DNA of 64,000 bases, taken from Jejudonia soesokkakensis (GTDB lineage: Bacteria > Bacteroidota > Bacteroidia > Flavobacteriales > Flavobacteriaceae). Location: contig NZ_JBHTBN010000002.1 in assembly GCF_042664795.1 (NCBI RefSeq), positions 124,001 to 188,000 of the forward strand. Reading direction: 5' to 3'. The notes beneath the pieces were generated by a model. It had not been told where the DNA came from. It did not search any database and saw only the letters and a program-made list of their open reading frames with translations. Of this stretch, positions 41,369 to 50,280 are shown piece after piece. Within the stretch, counting starts at the first letter, position 1. Each line of letters starts with the position of its first letter. The position numbers and the translations under genes are program-made.

Positions 41369-41376
41369 CAAAGATA
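41369..41376 (-). promoter_or_regulatory. Promoter -7 box of the SulP gene (TATCTTTG)
   Basis: On the minus strand TATCTTTG fits TAnnTTTG, 20 bases before the ATG at 41348. A TTA sits at the -33 distance rather than TTG. Confidence 0.6.
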
Positions 41377-41429
41377 CTGTTATGTAGAGAGGGTTACTAA
41401 TTAATGGCATCAATTTTGCATTTTTATAA

Positions 41430-41615
41430 ACTATAAAAGCAAAACTATGGAGAAATTGAACTAAATTCGCCAGCTTTTTCAGACGAAACGTAAAGCACTG
41501 CCCAGCTGCAATGAAACATAAAGTAAACATTTTAAGTCCCGAAATGTCCCTAAAAAGAAACATTGCCGGTGGTAGTAAATCAAAAGCCTTCTTGTATTGA
41601 GAAGGCTTTTTTTAT
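41430..41615 (+). ncRNA. Probable small plus-strand transcript (small RNA or 29-residue peptide)
   Basis: A strong terminator at 41585-41614 (AAAGCCTTCT-TGTATTG-AGAAGGCTTTTTTT) points in the plus direction, yet no larger plus-strand gene lies upstream of it. A 29-codon frame (ATG 41511 to TGA 41600) ends inside the hairpin. The transcript's start is uncertain. It could be an RNA or a peptide. Confidence 0.4.
41585..41615 (+). terminator. Rho-independent terminator, plus orientation
   Basis: AAGCCTTCT paired with AGAAGGCTT, then TTTTTTT on the plus strand. It faces the YHS gene that runs the other way. Confidence 0.85.
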
Positions 41616-41662
41616 GCTTTAGTGTGTTGTTGTATGTAAATTCTGTAATATAATTTTTAAGA

Positions 41663-42112
41663 TTAATTACTTTGTAACGTCTTCCAGTTTTCGTCTGCTT
41701 GTTTCTGAAGTCTTTCCGGACCTTCTTCAGCCCATTTCTTTTTTGTATCTGCAAACACAGTATCGTAGAATAAATATAATTTTCCGTCTCTGATTTCAAA
41801 CGATTCTGGATTAATCCCAATTTTTTTATTATCTGCGCCCACTGCGTATGCACAATAGCCTCCATATTGAGGTTGGTATTTTGACGGATTTGCTTCAAAC
41901 TCTGATTTGTTTTCTGCAGATGCAAATTTGTACTTCGCTCCTTCAAACATGGCGGTATGAACATCTAAACCAGGTACTGATGTATTGTTAAAATATTCGG
42001 TGACATCATAACCTTCTGCCATGTATCCATTTCCGTTTGTATTGATGGGACTTTTGGTTCCTGCACAGCTTAATAGTATCGTTGCAAGAATGGTGGTAAG
42101 TATATATTTCAT
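41663..42112 (-). CDS. YHS-domain lipoprotein
   Basis: This protein has 149 residues with lipoprotein signal (MKYILTTILATILLSC, AGTKS) and a YHS-type core (about 45-115): GYDVTEYFNN, AKYKFASAENKSEFEANPSKYQPQYGGYCAYAV. YHS domains hold metal or are found on copper- and other-metal proteins; the role is unknown. It is likely anchored in the outer membrane. Confidence 0.83.
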   Translation of the reverse strand: MKYILTTILATILLSCAGTKSPINTNGNGYMAEGYDVTEYFNNTSVPGLDVHTAMFEGAKYKFASAENKSEFEANPSKYQPQYGGYCAYAVGADNKKIGINPESFEIRDGKLYLFYDTVFADTKKKWAEEGPERLQKQADENWKTLQSN

Positions 42113-42229
42113 GATTTTGGTTTATATGGTTGTCTAAGTTTAAACCAAAACCTTTCAGTTTAGATTTTAAATTTTATCTTACGTACATAGCCTAATAGGG
42201 TATTCTTGTTATAAGCTTACGGTTACAAA

Positions 42230-44737
42230 TTACATTTCGCTTCCGAAGAAAATAGCATTCATCAACAACTTATTGGTTCCATACCAAAATGCCCTAAAGT
42301 TATGATTATCTGTAAAATATATAATATTTCCGTTACCAAGTCCTTTCTCTTTAAATGCAGATGTACCTGCTAGATCTTTAAGATTTGGCTTTGAAATATA
42401 GCCGCTTAATAAGGGAGCATCGGTATATTGGATAGGATTATTATAACTATCTGGATCTGCCTCCAAAAATAAAGTAGAGTTTCTGAATACCGGCAACATT
42501 TCATTTTTATATCCAAATGCAATAGGGTGGGAGCGATCCAATTTTGTATTGAAAATGGCACCACCAATCACTTGTGCGCCACGATAATCCCCTCGTTGCT
42601 CAAAACTAATAGCACGTGCTGTATCTTTTCTAGTTTTAAATTCCATCTCTAAAAGCTTCGTACTATTTAACCAACGACCAGTGTTTTTATAAGCGATAAG
42701 CGTTCCTCCATTCTCCACCCAGGTTTTTATTTTTTTTGCATCATCTTTGCCCAATGCATAACTATTTGGCAAAATAAGATCTGTATAGCGACTCAAATCG
42801 GTACGACTAAAATTTCGAGTATCCAGTTTTGTAAGTTGCATATCGTACCGTTGATCGAACAAATGCCAAATCTCGCCCGCATCATACGAAGTAACTCCCT
42901 CCCCAACCAGCATGGCAACTTTTGGAGCTTCAAGGGCTCTAAATTGATTACTACCTAAGTCTATTCCTTTTGTCAATCCCGTGCTAACTGCTGTGATGAG
43001 TACGTTTGCTTCCGCAGCTATTTCTTTTATGACTTCGGAAAGTTGGGTCGCATCCATTGACTGGTTTTGCACCGGAATTAAAATCGTTCCGTAGTCATAG
43101 TCTTTCCCAGCAATCGAAAATTGCTTCATGCCTACTTTGGCTCTAATTCCTTTTGAAAGTATAGCATTAAGTGCTTTTGGGGTAAGGTAATCGTGCCACT
43201 CCATCAAATACGCATAATTAGAAGTTGAAGGAAGTGCCACTCCACGTTTCTCAAAATTAATTACTTCGGTTCCTAATTTCCCAACCGAAGCAGTTTCGTC
43301 ATAATCCATATTAAATGCCATCGGAAACGTCCATGCACTAATATCATAAAACAAACTATCCTGAAACGAAGTCCGTTTTTCAAACATCGCATTGATCAAT
43401 CGATGCTGCTTCTGATTTTTTGGTATTACATAACTATACCCTTTTTTATAGGTTTTACCATTACTAGTGTAATCCTCTTTAAGTTCGTGAAATTTAATTT
43501 TATGACGGTTTAAAATTTCAGCTAAGTAAGCTACTTTATTGGCATCTTTTTCATCCCCAAATACAATGGCTCCACCATTAGCTGCTTCTTTTTGAGCATT
43601 GTTAAAAAAATCTTTTTGATAGTTCAGTAACTCTTCCCGCATGCTGCTGGCAGCTTCCAAAGTAGAAAGTGCAGCTGTAAATTGATTGCGAATGGTGAAT
43701 GGAAAGGTTAAAATCCCATTGTCACTTTCTTGAGCATGACCGCGCGAACTTGCCTGCTCAAAAAGAATACCTATAGATCCGTTGATGTCTGGGAAGGTGG
43801 AACCTTTTCCGTAGTAGAAATCATCAAAGCTTTCTTCGGTATAATAAAAGCTTCCTATCTTATCGAATGCTCTCGCATGAAATTTAGCGATGTCTCCGGT
43901 TAATTCCTGATTCTTTTTAGGAGTTAATGGGTGTGTACGCGACGGGATTCCTGGTTGAAAAAAGAAACTGGCATTGGTTCCCATTTCGTGATGGTCGGTT
44001 AAAATATTGGGATACCAGTTATGAAAAGTTTCAATTCGTGCACGACTTTCTGGCAATTGTACTGGTAGCCAGTCACGATTCATATCAAACCAATAGTGGT
44101 TGGTACGTCCTCCTGGCCAGATCTCATCATATTCTCTGTCATTAGGGTCTGGATTAATATTCTTTGCTTTGTGAATATTTGCCCAATATGCAAAACGCTG
44201 TAACCCATCTGGATTAAAGGACGGATCGAAAAGTATGACCGTATTATTTAATAATGCATCAATTTTTGATCCTTGAGCTGCGGCAAGATAGTACGCGGCT
44301 ACCAAACCAGCATTGGCACCACTAGGTTCATTTCCGTGGATCGAAAAGCCTTGATACACCACCACAGGCATGTTTTGGGTACTAGCCGAATTACCTTCGG
44401 TTAAACCCACATGTTCTTGTCTAATTTGTTCAAGATTCGAATGATTTTTTGGAGCAGTGATTGTAAGTAAGAGTAGCGGCCTTCCTTCAAATGTACTTCC
44501 GCGGTTTTCCAGCGTGATTCGGTCACTACTCTCTGCCAGAGTTGTCATATAGTGAACCAACTTATCATGAGTAACATGCCATTCTCCCACTTCATGACCT
44601 AAAACGCTTTTTGGCGTTGGGATCGTAGGATTGTAAGAAACATCATTGGGAAGATAATAATCAAGGTCTACAGTGTACTCCTGTGCCTGAATTGTAATAC
44701 TGAAAATAATAAAAAATAAGAAGCTAAAATTTCGCAT
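42230..44737 (-). CDS. M14-family zinc carboxypeptidase, secreted
   Basis: An 835-residue protein with a Sec signal (SFLFFIIFSITIQA, cleaved before QEYT). An M14 peptidase domain (about 60-370) has HGNEPSG (metal ligands His and Glu), the later metal His in TDHHEMG, and the catalytic-Glu region ILFEQASSRGHA. A C-terminal region of about 450 residues follows, part of it like a glutamine-amidotransferase fold (YDAGEIWHLFD, LILPNSYAL). It probably cleaves peptides outside the inner membrane. ATG 44737 has a promoter-like TATCTTTA 36-40 bases upstream. Confidence 0.87.
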   Translation of the reverse strand: MRNFSFLFFIIFSITIQAQEYTVDLDYYLPNDVSYNPTIPTPKSVLGHEVGEWHVTHDKLVHYMTTLAESSDRITLENRGSTFEGRPLLLLTITAPKNHSNLEQIRQEHVGLTEGNSASTQNMPVVVYQGFSIHGNEPSGANAGLVAAYYLAAAQGSKIDALLNNTVILFDPSFNPDGLQRFAYWANIHKAKNINPDPNDREYDEIWPGGRTNHYWFDMNRDWLPVQLPESRARIETFHNWYPNILTDHHEMGTNASFFFQPGIPSRTHPLTPKKNQELTGDIAKFHARAFDKIGSFYYTEESFDDFYYGKGSTFPDINGSIGILFEQASSRGHAQESDNGILTFPFTIRNQFTAALSTLEAASSMREELLNYQKDFFNNAQKEAANGGAIVFGDEKDANKVAYLAEILNRHKIKFHELKEDYTSNGKTYKKGYSYVIPKNQKQHRLINAMFEKRTSFQDSLFYDISAWTFPMAFNMDYDETASVGKLGTEVINFEKRGVALPSTSNYAYLMEWHDYLTPKALNAILSKGIRAKVGMKQFSIAGKDYDYGTILIPVQNQSMDATQLSEVIKEIAAEANVLITAVSTGLTKGIDLGSNQFRALEAPKVAMLVGEGVTSYDAGEIWHLFDQRYDMQLTKLDTRNFSRTDLSRYTDLILPNSYALGKDDAKKIKTWVENGGTLIAYKNTGRWLNSTKLLEMEFKTRKDTARAISFEQRGDYRGAQVIGGAIFNTKLDRSHPIAFGYKNEMLPVFRNSTLFLEADPDSYNNPIQYTDAPLLSGYISKPNLKDLAGTSAFKEKGLGNGNIIYFTDNHNFRAFWYGTNKLLMNAIFFGSEM

Positions 44738-44787
44738 GTAACTGATTTAAAAGGAAGTTTGCATTTTAAAGTCACTAAAGATAAGTA

Positions 44788-44818
44788 TAAAAAAAATCGC
44801 TCCAAAGTTGGAGCGATG
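44788..44818 (-). terminator. Terminator of the DUF3276 gene
   Basis: On the minus strand ATCGCTCC-AACTTT-GGAGCGAT is followed by a run of T (44788-44796 as A on the plus strand). It directly follows the gene ending at 44849. Confidence 0.85.
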
Positions 44819-44848
44819 TAAGTTTTTTTCTTTCCGAAGAAATACTAG

Positions 44849-45247
44849 TTATATATCATCAAAGTCTATATCTGTAAATCTTGACTCAGCAGGTTGGTCT
44901 AATGTTGCACCTGCTTCAGAAGCACTTTGAGGTCCTTCCTTATCTTCTGGTTTTTTGTAATCACTCTGGTGACGCTCACTAATTACTTCTTCTCCTTTTT
45001 CGTCAATAACATACTGTATCATTTCACCTAAGTTGTCTTTAAACTCGATAAAATCCTCTTTGTAAAGATAGATTTTATGTTTCTTGTAATGGAAAGATCC
45101 GTCGTCGTTGGTAAATTTTTTACTTTCGGTAATTGTTAGGTAATAATCTCCTGCCTTGGTCGCTCTTACATCAAAAAAGTAGGTGCGTCTTCCTGCGCGC
45201 ATCACCTTACTAAAAATCTCTTCCTGCTCCATATACTTATCACTCAT
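44849..45247 (-). CDS. DUF3276 / PUR-family nucleic-acid-binding protein
   Basis: A 132-residue protein of the DUF3276 family (PUR-alpha-like fold): IFSKVMRAGRRTYFFDVRATKAGDYYLTITESKK, then KHKIYLYKEDFIEF. Homologues bind single-stranded DNA or RNA. An acidic C-terminal tail follows. Conserved across Bacteroidota. Confidence 0.87.
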   Translation of the reverse strand: MSDKYMEQEEIFSKVMRAGRRTYFFDVRATKAGDYYLTITESKKFTNDDGSFHYKKHKIYLYKEDFIEFKDNLGEMIQYVIDEKGEEVISERHQSDYKKPEDKEGPQSASEAGATLDQPAESRFTDIDFDDI

Positions 45248-45315
45248 AATCTATGTATTGTTTGTTTAACGTTTGCCCAAAAATCTAAAAAAAATGTAAA
45301 TACCGCAAGGTTATT

Positions 45316-47070
45316 TTACATTTCTTTTTCAGAGAGTTGTTTGTGGAATAATTCTTTATAGTACCCGTCTTGGTTTACTAGCTCATTATGAGTACCTTGT
45401 TGTATGATTTGCCCATCTTCAAGCACGATGATTTTATCGGCATTTTTCGCAGATGATACCCTGTGACTAACAATTATTGTGGTCTTATCCTGTGAAATTT
45501 TATGAAGATTTCCTAAGATCTCTTCTTCGGTTTCTGTGTCTACTGCGGAAAGACAATCGTCAAATAATAATATCTTGGGATCCTTGATGATGGCTCTTGC
45601 AATGGAAACACGTTGTTTTTGTCCGCCACTTAAGGTAATGCCACGTTCTCCCAACACAGTATCGTACCCTTTGCTGAAGCCTACAATATTTTTATGCACG
45701 GCGGCCAACTTAGCAGCTTCAATGACATCTTTATCGGAAGCATCTTCCTTCCCAAATTTAATGTTGCTTCGAATACTTTCACTAAACAGGAAGGCATCTT
45801 GAGGAACATAACCAATGGCGCCACGTACACTGTCTAGGTTAAGATCCTTTAAAGGTACTTCATCCAGTTTTAGCATGCCATGTTCAACATCGTACAGCCT
45901 GCCAATTAGTTCTAAAAGTGTAGATTTACCTGAACCCGTATTTCCAATAACAGCCAGGGTTTCTCCAGGGTTTACCGAAAAAGATACATTTTTTAACGCT
46001 GTAATATTGGTGTCAGGATACGTAAAACTTAAATTCTCAAAAGTAATTTTTCCTTTGATGGGAGTTGCTTCGGCCACTAGATTCTGAATAGCAGGTTCTT
46101 CATTTAGAAATTCGTTAATTCGTTTTTGAGAAGCTTCAGCTTGTTGCACCATGGAAGATACCCAGCCTACAATCGCTACTGGCCACGTCAACATATTTAC
46201 ATAGATCAAGAATTCTACAATCGTTCCGAAGTCAATTAAACCATCAATAAATTGCTTCCCACCTACATAAACCACTGCAATGTTACTGACTCCAATAAGT
46301 AGCACCATTAAAGGAAAGAAGAGCGCCTGTACTTTTGCAAGATCAATATTTTTCTCTTTACTGCCTTCTGAAAGTTCTATAAATCCATCGTTGGTACGAG
46401 TTTCAATTCCGTAGGCCTTTATAACAGAAATTCCACTAAAACTTTCCTGAGCAAAGGTGGTAAGACTTGAAAGGTATTGTTGTACTACCGTACTTCGTTT
46501 ATGAATAGCTATACTGAGCTTGTACACTAAGATGGAAAGAATTGGCAATGGCAAAATTGCATATAAAGTAAGCAAAGGCGCTGTATAGAACATATAACTT
46601 ATTACCACAATAAATAAAGTAACTGTTGTCGTACTATACATTATGGCCGGACCAGTATACATACGTACTTTTCCAACATCCTCACTAATTCGGCTCATTA
46701 AATCACCTGTGCGGTTCTGTTTGTAAAAGCTTAGTGACAGGCGTTCATATTGCTTAAAAACAACATTCTTAAGATCATACTCAATATAGCGCGACACCAC
46801 AATAATTGTTTGTCGCATGATAAAGGTGAAAAGTGCTGCTAGCAGCGTGGTGCCTATTATGAGCAGAATGTTTTTAATTAGTTCAGATTTTACTTCGGAA
46901 AGTGTAATTCCTTCTCCTGTAACATACTGCTCCACTATGTTTAAAGTGTCTCCAATGATGATTGGAACAAAAAGTTTAAAAATTGCAGCAATAATTGTGA
47001 CAATCAACCCCAAAAGCAGGCGTCCTTTATACTTTAAAAAATAACGGTTAATGTACTGAAGCTCTTTCAT
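45316..47070 (-). CDS. ABC exporter with fused membrane and ATPase domains (MsbA-like)
   Basis: This protein has 584 residues from ATG 47070. Six membrane segments (about 20-310) are followed by an ATPase with Walker A GNTGSGKST, Q-loop, signature LSGGQKQR and Walker B ILLFDDCLSAVDTE. Such half transporters export lipids or drugs as dimers. Start chosen at ATG over an upstream TTG (47094), because the ATG begins MKELQYINRYFLKYKG. Confidence 0.87.
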   Translation of the reverse strand: MKELQYINRYFLKYKGRLLLGLIVTIIAAIFKLFVPIIIGDTLNIVEQYVTGEGITLSEVKSELIKNILLIIGTTLLAALFTFIMRQTIIVVSRYIEYDLKNVVFKQYERLSLSFYKQNRTGDLMSRISEDVGKVRMYTGPAIMYSTTTVTLFIVVISYMFYTAPLLTLYAILPLPILSILVYKLSIAIHKRSTVVQQYLSSLTTFAQESFSGISVIKAYGIETRTNDGFIELSEGSKEKNIDLAKVQALFFPLMVLLIGVSNIAVVYVGGKQFIDGLIDFGTIVEFLIYVNMLTWPVAIVGWVSSMVQQAEASQKRINEFLNEEPAIQNLVAEATPIKGKITFENLSFTYPDTNITALKNVSFSVNPGETLAVIGNTGSGKSTLLELIGRLYDVEHGMLKLDEVPLKDLNLDSVRGAIGYVPQDAFLFSESIRSNIKFGKEDASDKDVIEAAKLAAVHKNIVGFSKGYDTVLGERGITLSGGQKQRVSIARAIIKDPKILLFDDCLSAVDTETEEEILGNLHKISQDKTTIIVSHRVSSAKNADKIIVLEDGQIIQQGTHNELVNQDGYYKELFHKQLSEKEM

Positions 47071-47118
47071 ATATGTCTCAAGAGGTATTAACAAATTCTC
47101 TTTTTTGCTATACCACTA

Positions 47119-47149
47119 TTGCGAAATCATTAAGTTAACACTACTTTTG
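47119..47149 (+). promoter_or_regulatory. Promoter of the amino-acid dehydrogenase gene
   Basis: TTG at 47119-47121, exactly 20 bases, then TACTTTTG at 47142-47149. Exact fit to the phylum consensus, 38 bases before ATG 47187. Confidence 0.8.
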
Positions 47150-47186
47150 CGCGTCCGTTTTGCGGATATAAAAATTTTAAAAGCTT

Positions 47187-48284
47187 ATGATAACGGAAGT
47201 AGTTAACACAAAAGAACTAAAAAAAGTAGATCCGGTATTTGGTCAAATTTCATTTGACGAGCACGAGCAAATTGTTTTTTGCAATGACAAAGATACAGGA
47301 TTAAAAGCAATAATTGGAATTCATAATACAGTAATGGGACCTGCCCTGGGAGGAACCAGAATGTGGGATTATAATAGCGAATGGGATGCTCTAAATGATG
47401 TATTACGACTTTCTCGTGGAATGACATTTAAATCGGCTATCACAGGATTGAATCTTGGAGGTGGAAAAGCAGTCATTATTGGGGATGCTAAAACGCAAAA
47501 AACACCAGAATTGATGTTGAAGTTTGGTGAATTTGTTCATTCTTTAAACGGAAAGTATATCACAGCCGAGGATGTTGGGATGACAACTTCAGATATGGAT
47601 CTTGTTCGAACTGTGACTCCACATGTTACAGGTATTTCTGAAGAAAAAGGAGGTGCCGGAAACCCTTCTCCAATTACCGCATATGGAGTTTATATGGGAA
47701 TGAAGGCTGCTGCTAAATACAAATTTGGAAGCGATACTCTTGACGGTAAGGTAGTTTATGTTGAAGGTATTGGTAATGTGGGTGAAACCCTAGTGAAACA
47801 TCTTTCAGAAGAAGGAGCTAAAGTATATGTGGCAGATCTTAATCAGGAACGACTAGAAGAAGTGCGTGACAAATACGGAGTTGATATTTACGGCGGAAAT
47901 AATTTGTATGCAGAAGATATGGATATCTATGCACCTTGCGCCCTTGGAGCAACTGTGAATGATGAGACCATTCCGCAGTTAAAAGCGAAAGTAATTGCAG
48001 GAGCAGCGAATAATCAATTAGCAAGTGAATTAAAACACGGCAAGATGCTTAGAGATTTAGGTATTGTCTATGCTCCCGACTTTTTGATCAATGCCGGAGG
48101 AATTATAAATGTCTATGCAGAACTTGAAAAGTACGGCAAAAAGGAGATCATTGAGAAGACAGAAAATATTTACAATACCACCTTAGAGATTCTCAAAAAT
48201 GCTGAAGCCAACCAAGTGACAACACATCAGGCTGCACTTTCAATTGCACAGTCAAGAATTGAGGCGAGAAAAAACGGAAAGTAA
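47187..48284 (+). CDS. Glu/Leu/Phe/Val dehydrogenase (leucine dehydrogenase type)
   Basis: A 365-residue NAD-dependent enzyme that oxidatively deaminates a branched-chain amino acid. The dehydrogenase motif GLNLGGGKAVIIGD holds the catalytic Lys, and the Rossmann motif EGIGNVGETLV appears at about residues 190-200. Its length fits leucine dehydrogenase rather than glutamate dehydrogenase. It forms no operon with nusB, which has its own promoter. Confidence 0.86.
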   Translation: MITEVVNTKELKKVDPVFGQISFDEHEQIVFCNDKDTGLKAIIGIHNTVMGPALGGTRMWDYNSEWDALNDVLRLSRGMTFKSAITGLNLGGGKAVIIGDAKTQKTPELMLKFGEFVHSLNGKYITAEDVGMTTSDMDLVRTVTPHVTGISEEKGGAGNPSPITAYGVYMGMKAAAKYKFGSDTLDGKVVYVEGIGNVGETLVKHLSEEGAKVYVADLNQERLEEVRDKYGVDIYGGNNLYAEDMDIYAPCALGATVNDETIPQLKAKVIAGAANNQLASELKHGKMLRDLGIVYAPDFLINAGGIINVYAELEKYGKKEIIEKTENIYNTTLEILKNAEANQVTTHQAALSIAQSRIEARKNGK

Positions 48285-48306
48285 TTTTTCTAACACGATA
48301 AAATAG

Positions 48307-48337
48307 TATCTTTGCAGCGCACAAATTTTGTGCGCTG
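48307..48337 (+). promoter_or_regulatory. nusB promoter box with overlapping hairpin
   Basis: TATCTTTG (48307-48314) fits TAnnTTTG. Starting one base later is a near-perfect palindrome (CAGCGCACAAA / TTTGTGCGCTG around one base) followed by TTTATTTTT. It may be the terminator of the dehydrogenase gene, a leader hairpin of nusB, or both. Confidence 0.65.
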
Positions 48338-48364
48338 TTTATTTTTAAAAGTTCTTTACACACT

Positions 48365-49309
48365 ATGCTCACAAGAAGACATATTCGTATTAAGGTGTTA
48401 CAATCTGTTTATGCATTTCATCAAAGTAAACAGCCCGATATTGAAAAGCAGGAAAAATTCTTATTGTATAGCATGGATCAAATGCAAGACTTGTATTTAT
48501 TACTGATACAATTATTACTTGCCATACAGGGACAGGCTGAAGATTACCTGGTAAAATCTCAAAAAAAGCACTTAGCAACTTCCGAAGAAAAGAATCCAAG
48601 TCGTAATTTTATTGAAAATAGAGTATTACAACTTATTACTGCCAATCCATCTTTTACCGAAGCAATAAAGAATAAAAAACTAGACTATTGGGCACAAGAT
48701 GATGAGTATGTTACTATTTTGTTTAAACAACTTCGGAAAAAAGAGTGGTACCAGGCATATTTAGAAAAAATAGCCACTTCTTACGCAGAAGACCAAGAAT
48801 TTATACTAAAGTTGTATAAAGAAATTATTGCTCCAAATGAAAAATTGTATGAGTATCTAGAAGATAAGCGATTAACTTGGTTGGATGATTATCCGTTAGT
48901 TAATACTGCGCTCATGAAGGCTTTGGGGAAAATCTCTGATAAAAATGCATCTGATCTGTTGGTCCCAAAGTTGTATAAAAATCATGAAGATAGGGAATAT
49001 GCGTTAACGCTTTTTAGAAAAGTTATCTTAAAAGAAGAGGACCTTTCCGAAGAGATAGAAGGAAAAACGCCAAATTGGGATAAAGAACGAATCGCAGAAC
49101 TTGATTTAATTATTCTAAAAATTGGAATTGCCGAATTTTTGTATTTCCCATCCATTCCTGTGCGAGTTACCATCAATGAATGCCTCGAAATCTCAAAAGA
49201 ATATTCTACACCAAAGAGTAGTATTTTTATCAACGGTATTTTAGATAAACTGGTAAAAGAATTTGAAGAAAATAGTAAATTAAAGAAAATTGGTCGCGGA
49301 CTTCGATAA
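48365..49309 (+). CDS. nusB: Transcription antitermination factor NusB
   Basis: A 314-residue protein, about twice the usual NusB length as in other Bacteroidota. The N-terminal half (MLTRRHIRIKVLQSVYAFHQS) and the C-terminal helical domain (IAELDLIILKIGIAEFLYFP, VTINECLEISKEYSTPKS, FINGILDKLV) carry the NusB family pattern. It takes part in rRNA antitermination with NusE. The gene lies just downstream of the dehydrogenase with its own promoter. Confidence 0.9.
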   Translation: MLTRRHIRIKVLQSVYAFHQSKQPDIEKQEKFLLYSMDQMQDLYLLLIQLLLAIQGQAEDYLVKSQKKHLATSEEKNPSRNFIENRVLQLITANPSFTEAIKNKKLDYWAQDDEYVTILFKQLRKKEWYQAYLEKIATSYAEDQEFILKLYKEIIAPNEKLYEYLEDKRLTWLDDYPLVNTALMKALGKISDKNASDLLVPKLYKNHEDREYALTLFRKVILKEEDLSEEIEGKTPNWDKERIAELDLIILKIGIAEFLYFPSIPVRVTINECLEISKEYSTPKSSIFINGILDKLVKEFEENSKLKKIGRGLR

Positions 49310-49362
49310 AACTAAAAAAATAACTACTTTTACCACCGCTTAAAAACAAATATATTTATCCT

Positions 49363-49839
49363 ATGAAAAAATCAATTTTATTAGTTGCTGTGGCAGTTGC
49401 TTTCGCATTTACATCTTGTAAAGATAATGCTGCAGACAAAGTTAGTGAAACTAATGTAGCTGCTGCGGCAGATCGTGATGCACAAGTAACCGAATTTCCT
49501 GTAATGACATTTGACGAGATCGAACACGATTTTGGAACCATCGAACAAGGAACTAATGTAGAGCACTTATTTACTTTCACCAATACAGGAGAAGCTCCAC
49601 TTGTTATCGTTGATGCTAAAAGTAGCTGTGGTTGTACCGTACCTTCTTTTCCTAAAGAAGCAATTGCTCCTGGAGGTAAAGGGGAACTTTTGGTAAAGTT
49701 TAATGGTAGTGGTAAAAACCAAGTTAGTAAAACAGTTACTGTAACAGCAAATACAAAAGGAGGAAAAGAATTAATTAAAATTAAAGCTTTTGTAAATCCT
49801 AAAGACGCTGGAACTAGCTCAGTAAAAGCAAACTCATAA
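49363..49839 (+). CDS. DUF1573 lipoprotein
   Basis: A 158-residue protein with a lipoprotein signal (AVAFAFTSC, KDN) and the DUF1573 domain HDFGTIEQGTNVEHLF, DAKSSCGCTVPSFPK, an Ig-like domain with a CGC motif. Function unknown, envelope location. It lies 54 bases after nusB and 24 bases before yajC, on one likely operon. Confidence 0.87.
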   Translation: MKKSILLVAVAVAFAFTSCKDNAADKVSETNVAAAADRDAQVTEFPVMTFDEIEHDFGTIEQGTNVEHLFTFTNTGEAPLVIVDAKSSCGCTVPSFPKEAIAPGGKGELLVKFNGSGKNQVSKTVTVTANTKGGKELIKIKAFVNPKDAGTSSVKANS

Positions 49840-49863
49840 TAAATAGAACTATCCCCGATCGTT

Positions 49864-50157
49864 ATGGAGCAAATACAAGGTTTTTTACCTATTATTTTAT
49901 TGTTTTTTGTGATGTATTTATTTTTAATACGTCCGCAAATGAAAAAGCAAAAGCAAGAAAAAAAGTTTGCTAGTGAAATTAAAACTGGTGATAAAGTTGT
50001 TACAAAAAGCGGCTTACACGGTAAAATTTTAAACCTTAATGACGATGGAACTTGTGTTCTTGAAACTATGGCAGGTAAGATGAAGTTTGAACGTTCTGCT
50101 CTCTCAATGGAGATGAGTGCAAAGTTGAATACCAATAAGCTTATCGAAAAAAAATAG
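49864..50157 (+). CDS. yajC: Preprotein translocase subunit YajC
   Basis: A 97-residue protein with one N-terminal membrane segment (ILLFFVMYLFLIRP) and the YajC domain motifs GDKVVTKSGLHGKILNLND and VLETMAGKMKFERSAL. It joins SecDF and the Sec translocon. Last gene of the nusB-DUF1573-yajC unit, with a terminator 27 bases after it. Confidence 0.9.
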   Translation: MEQIQGFLPIILLFFVMYLFLIRPQMKKQKQEKKFASEIKTGDKVVTKSGLHGKILNLNDDGTCVLETMAGKMKFERSALSMEMSAKLNTNKLIEKK

Positions 50158-50183
50158 TATAAAGCACACTCTAATTATAGAAT

Positions 50184-50214
50184 AAAAAATCCCGCAACGT
50201 TGCGGGATTTTTTA
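50184..50214 (+). terminator. Terminator after yajC
   Basis: AAATCCCGCAA-CG-TTGCGGGATTT followed by TTTTA, near-perfect stem. Confidence 0.9.
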
Positions 50215-50253
50215 TTGGTGTCTTTTTAAATCTGACTTTTTATAAAGATGATA

Positions 50254-50280
50254 GAAAAGCCTACGACTCTGTAGGCTTTT
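50254..50280 (-). terminator. Terminator overlapping the clpC stop
   Basis: AAAAAGCCTAC-AGAGTC-GTAGGCTTTT on the minus strand includes the last codons and the TAG of clpC, so the gene ends inside its own terminator hairpin. Confidence 0.8.
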
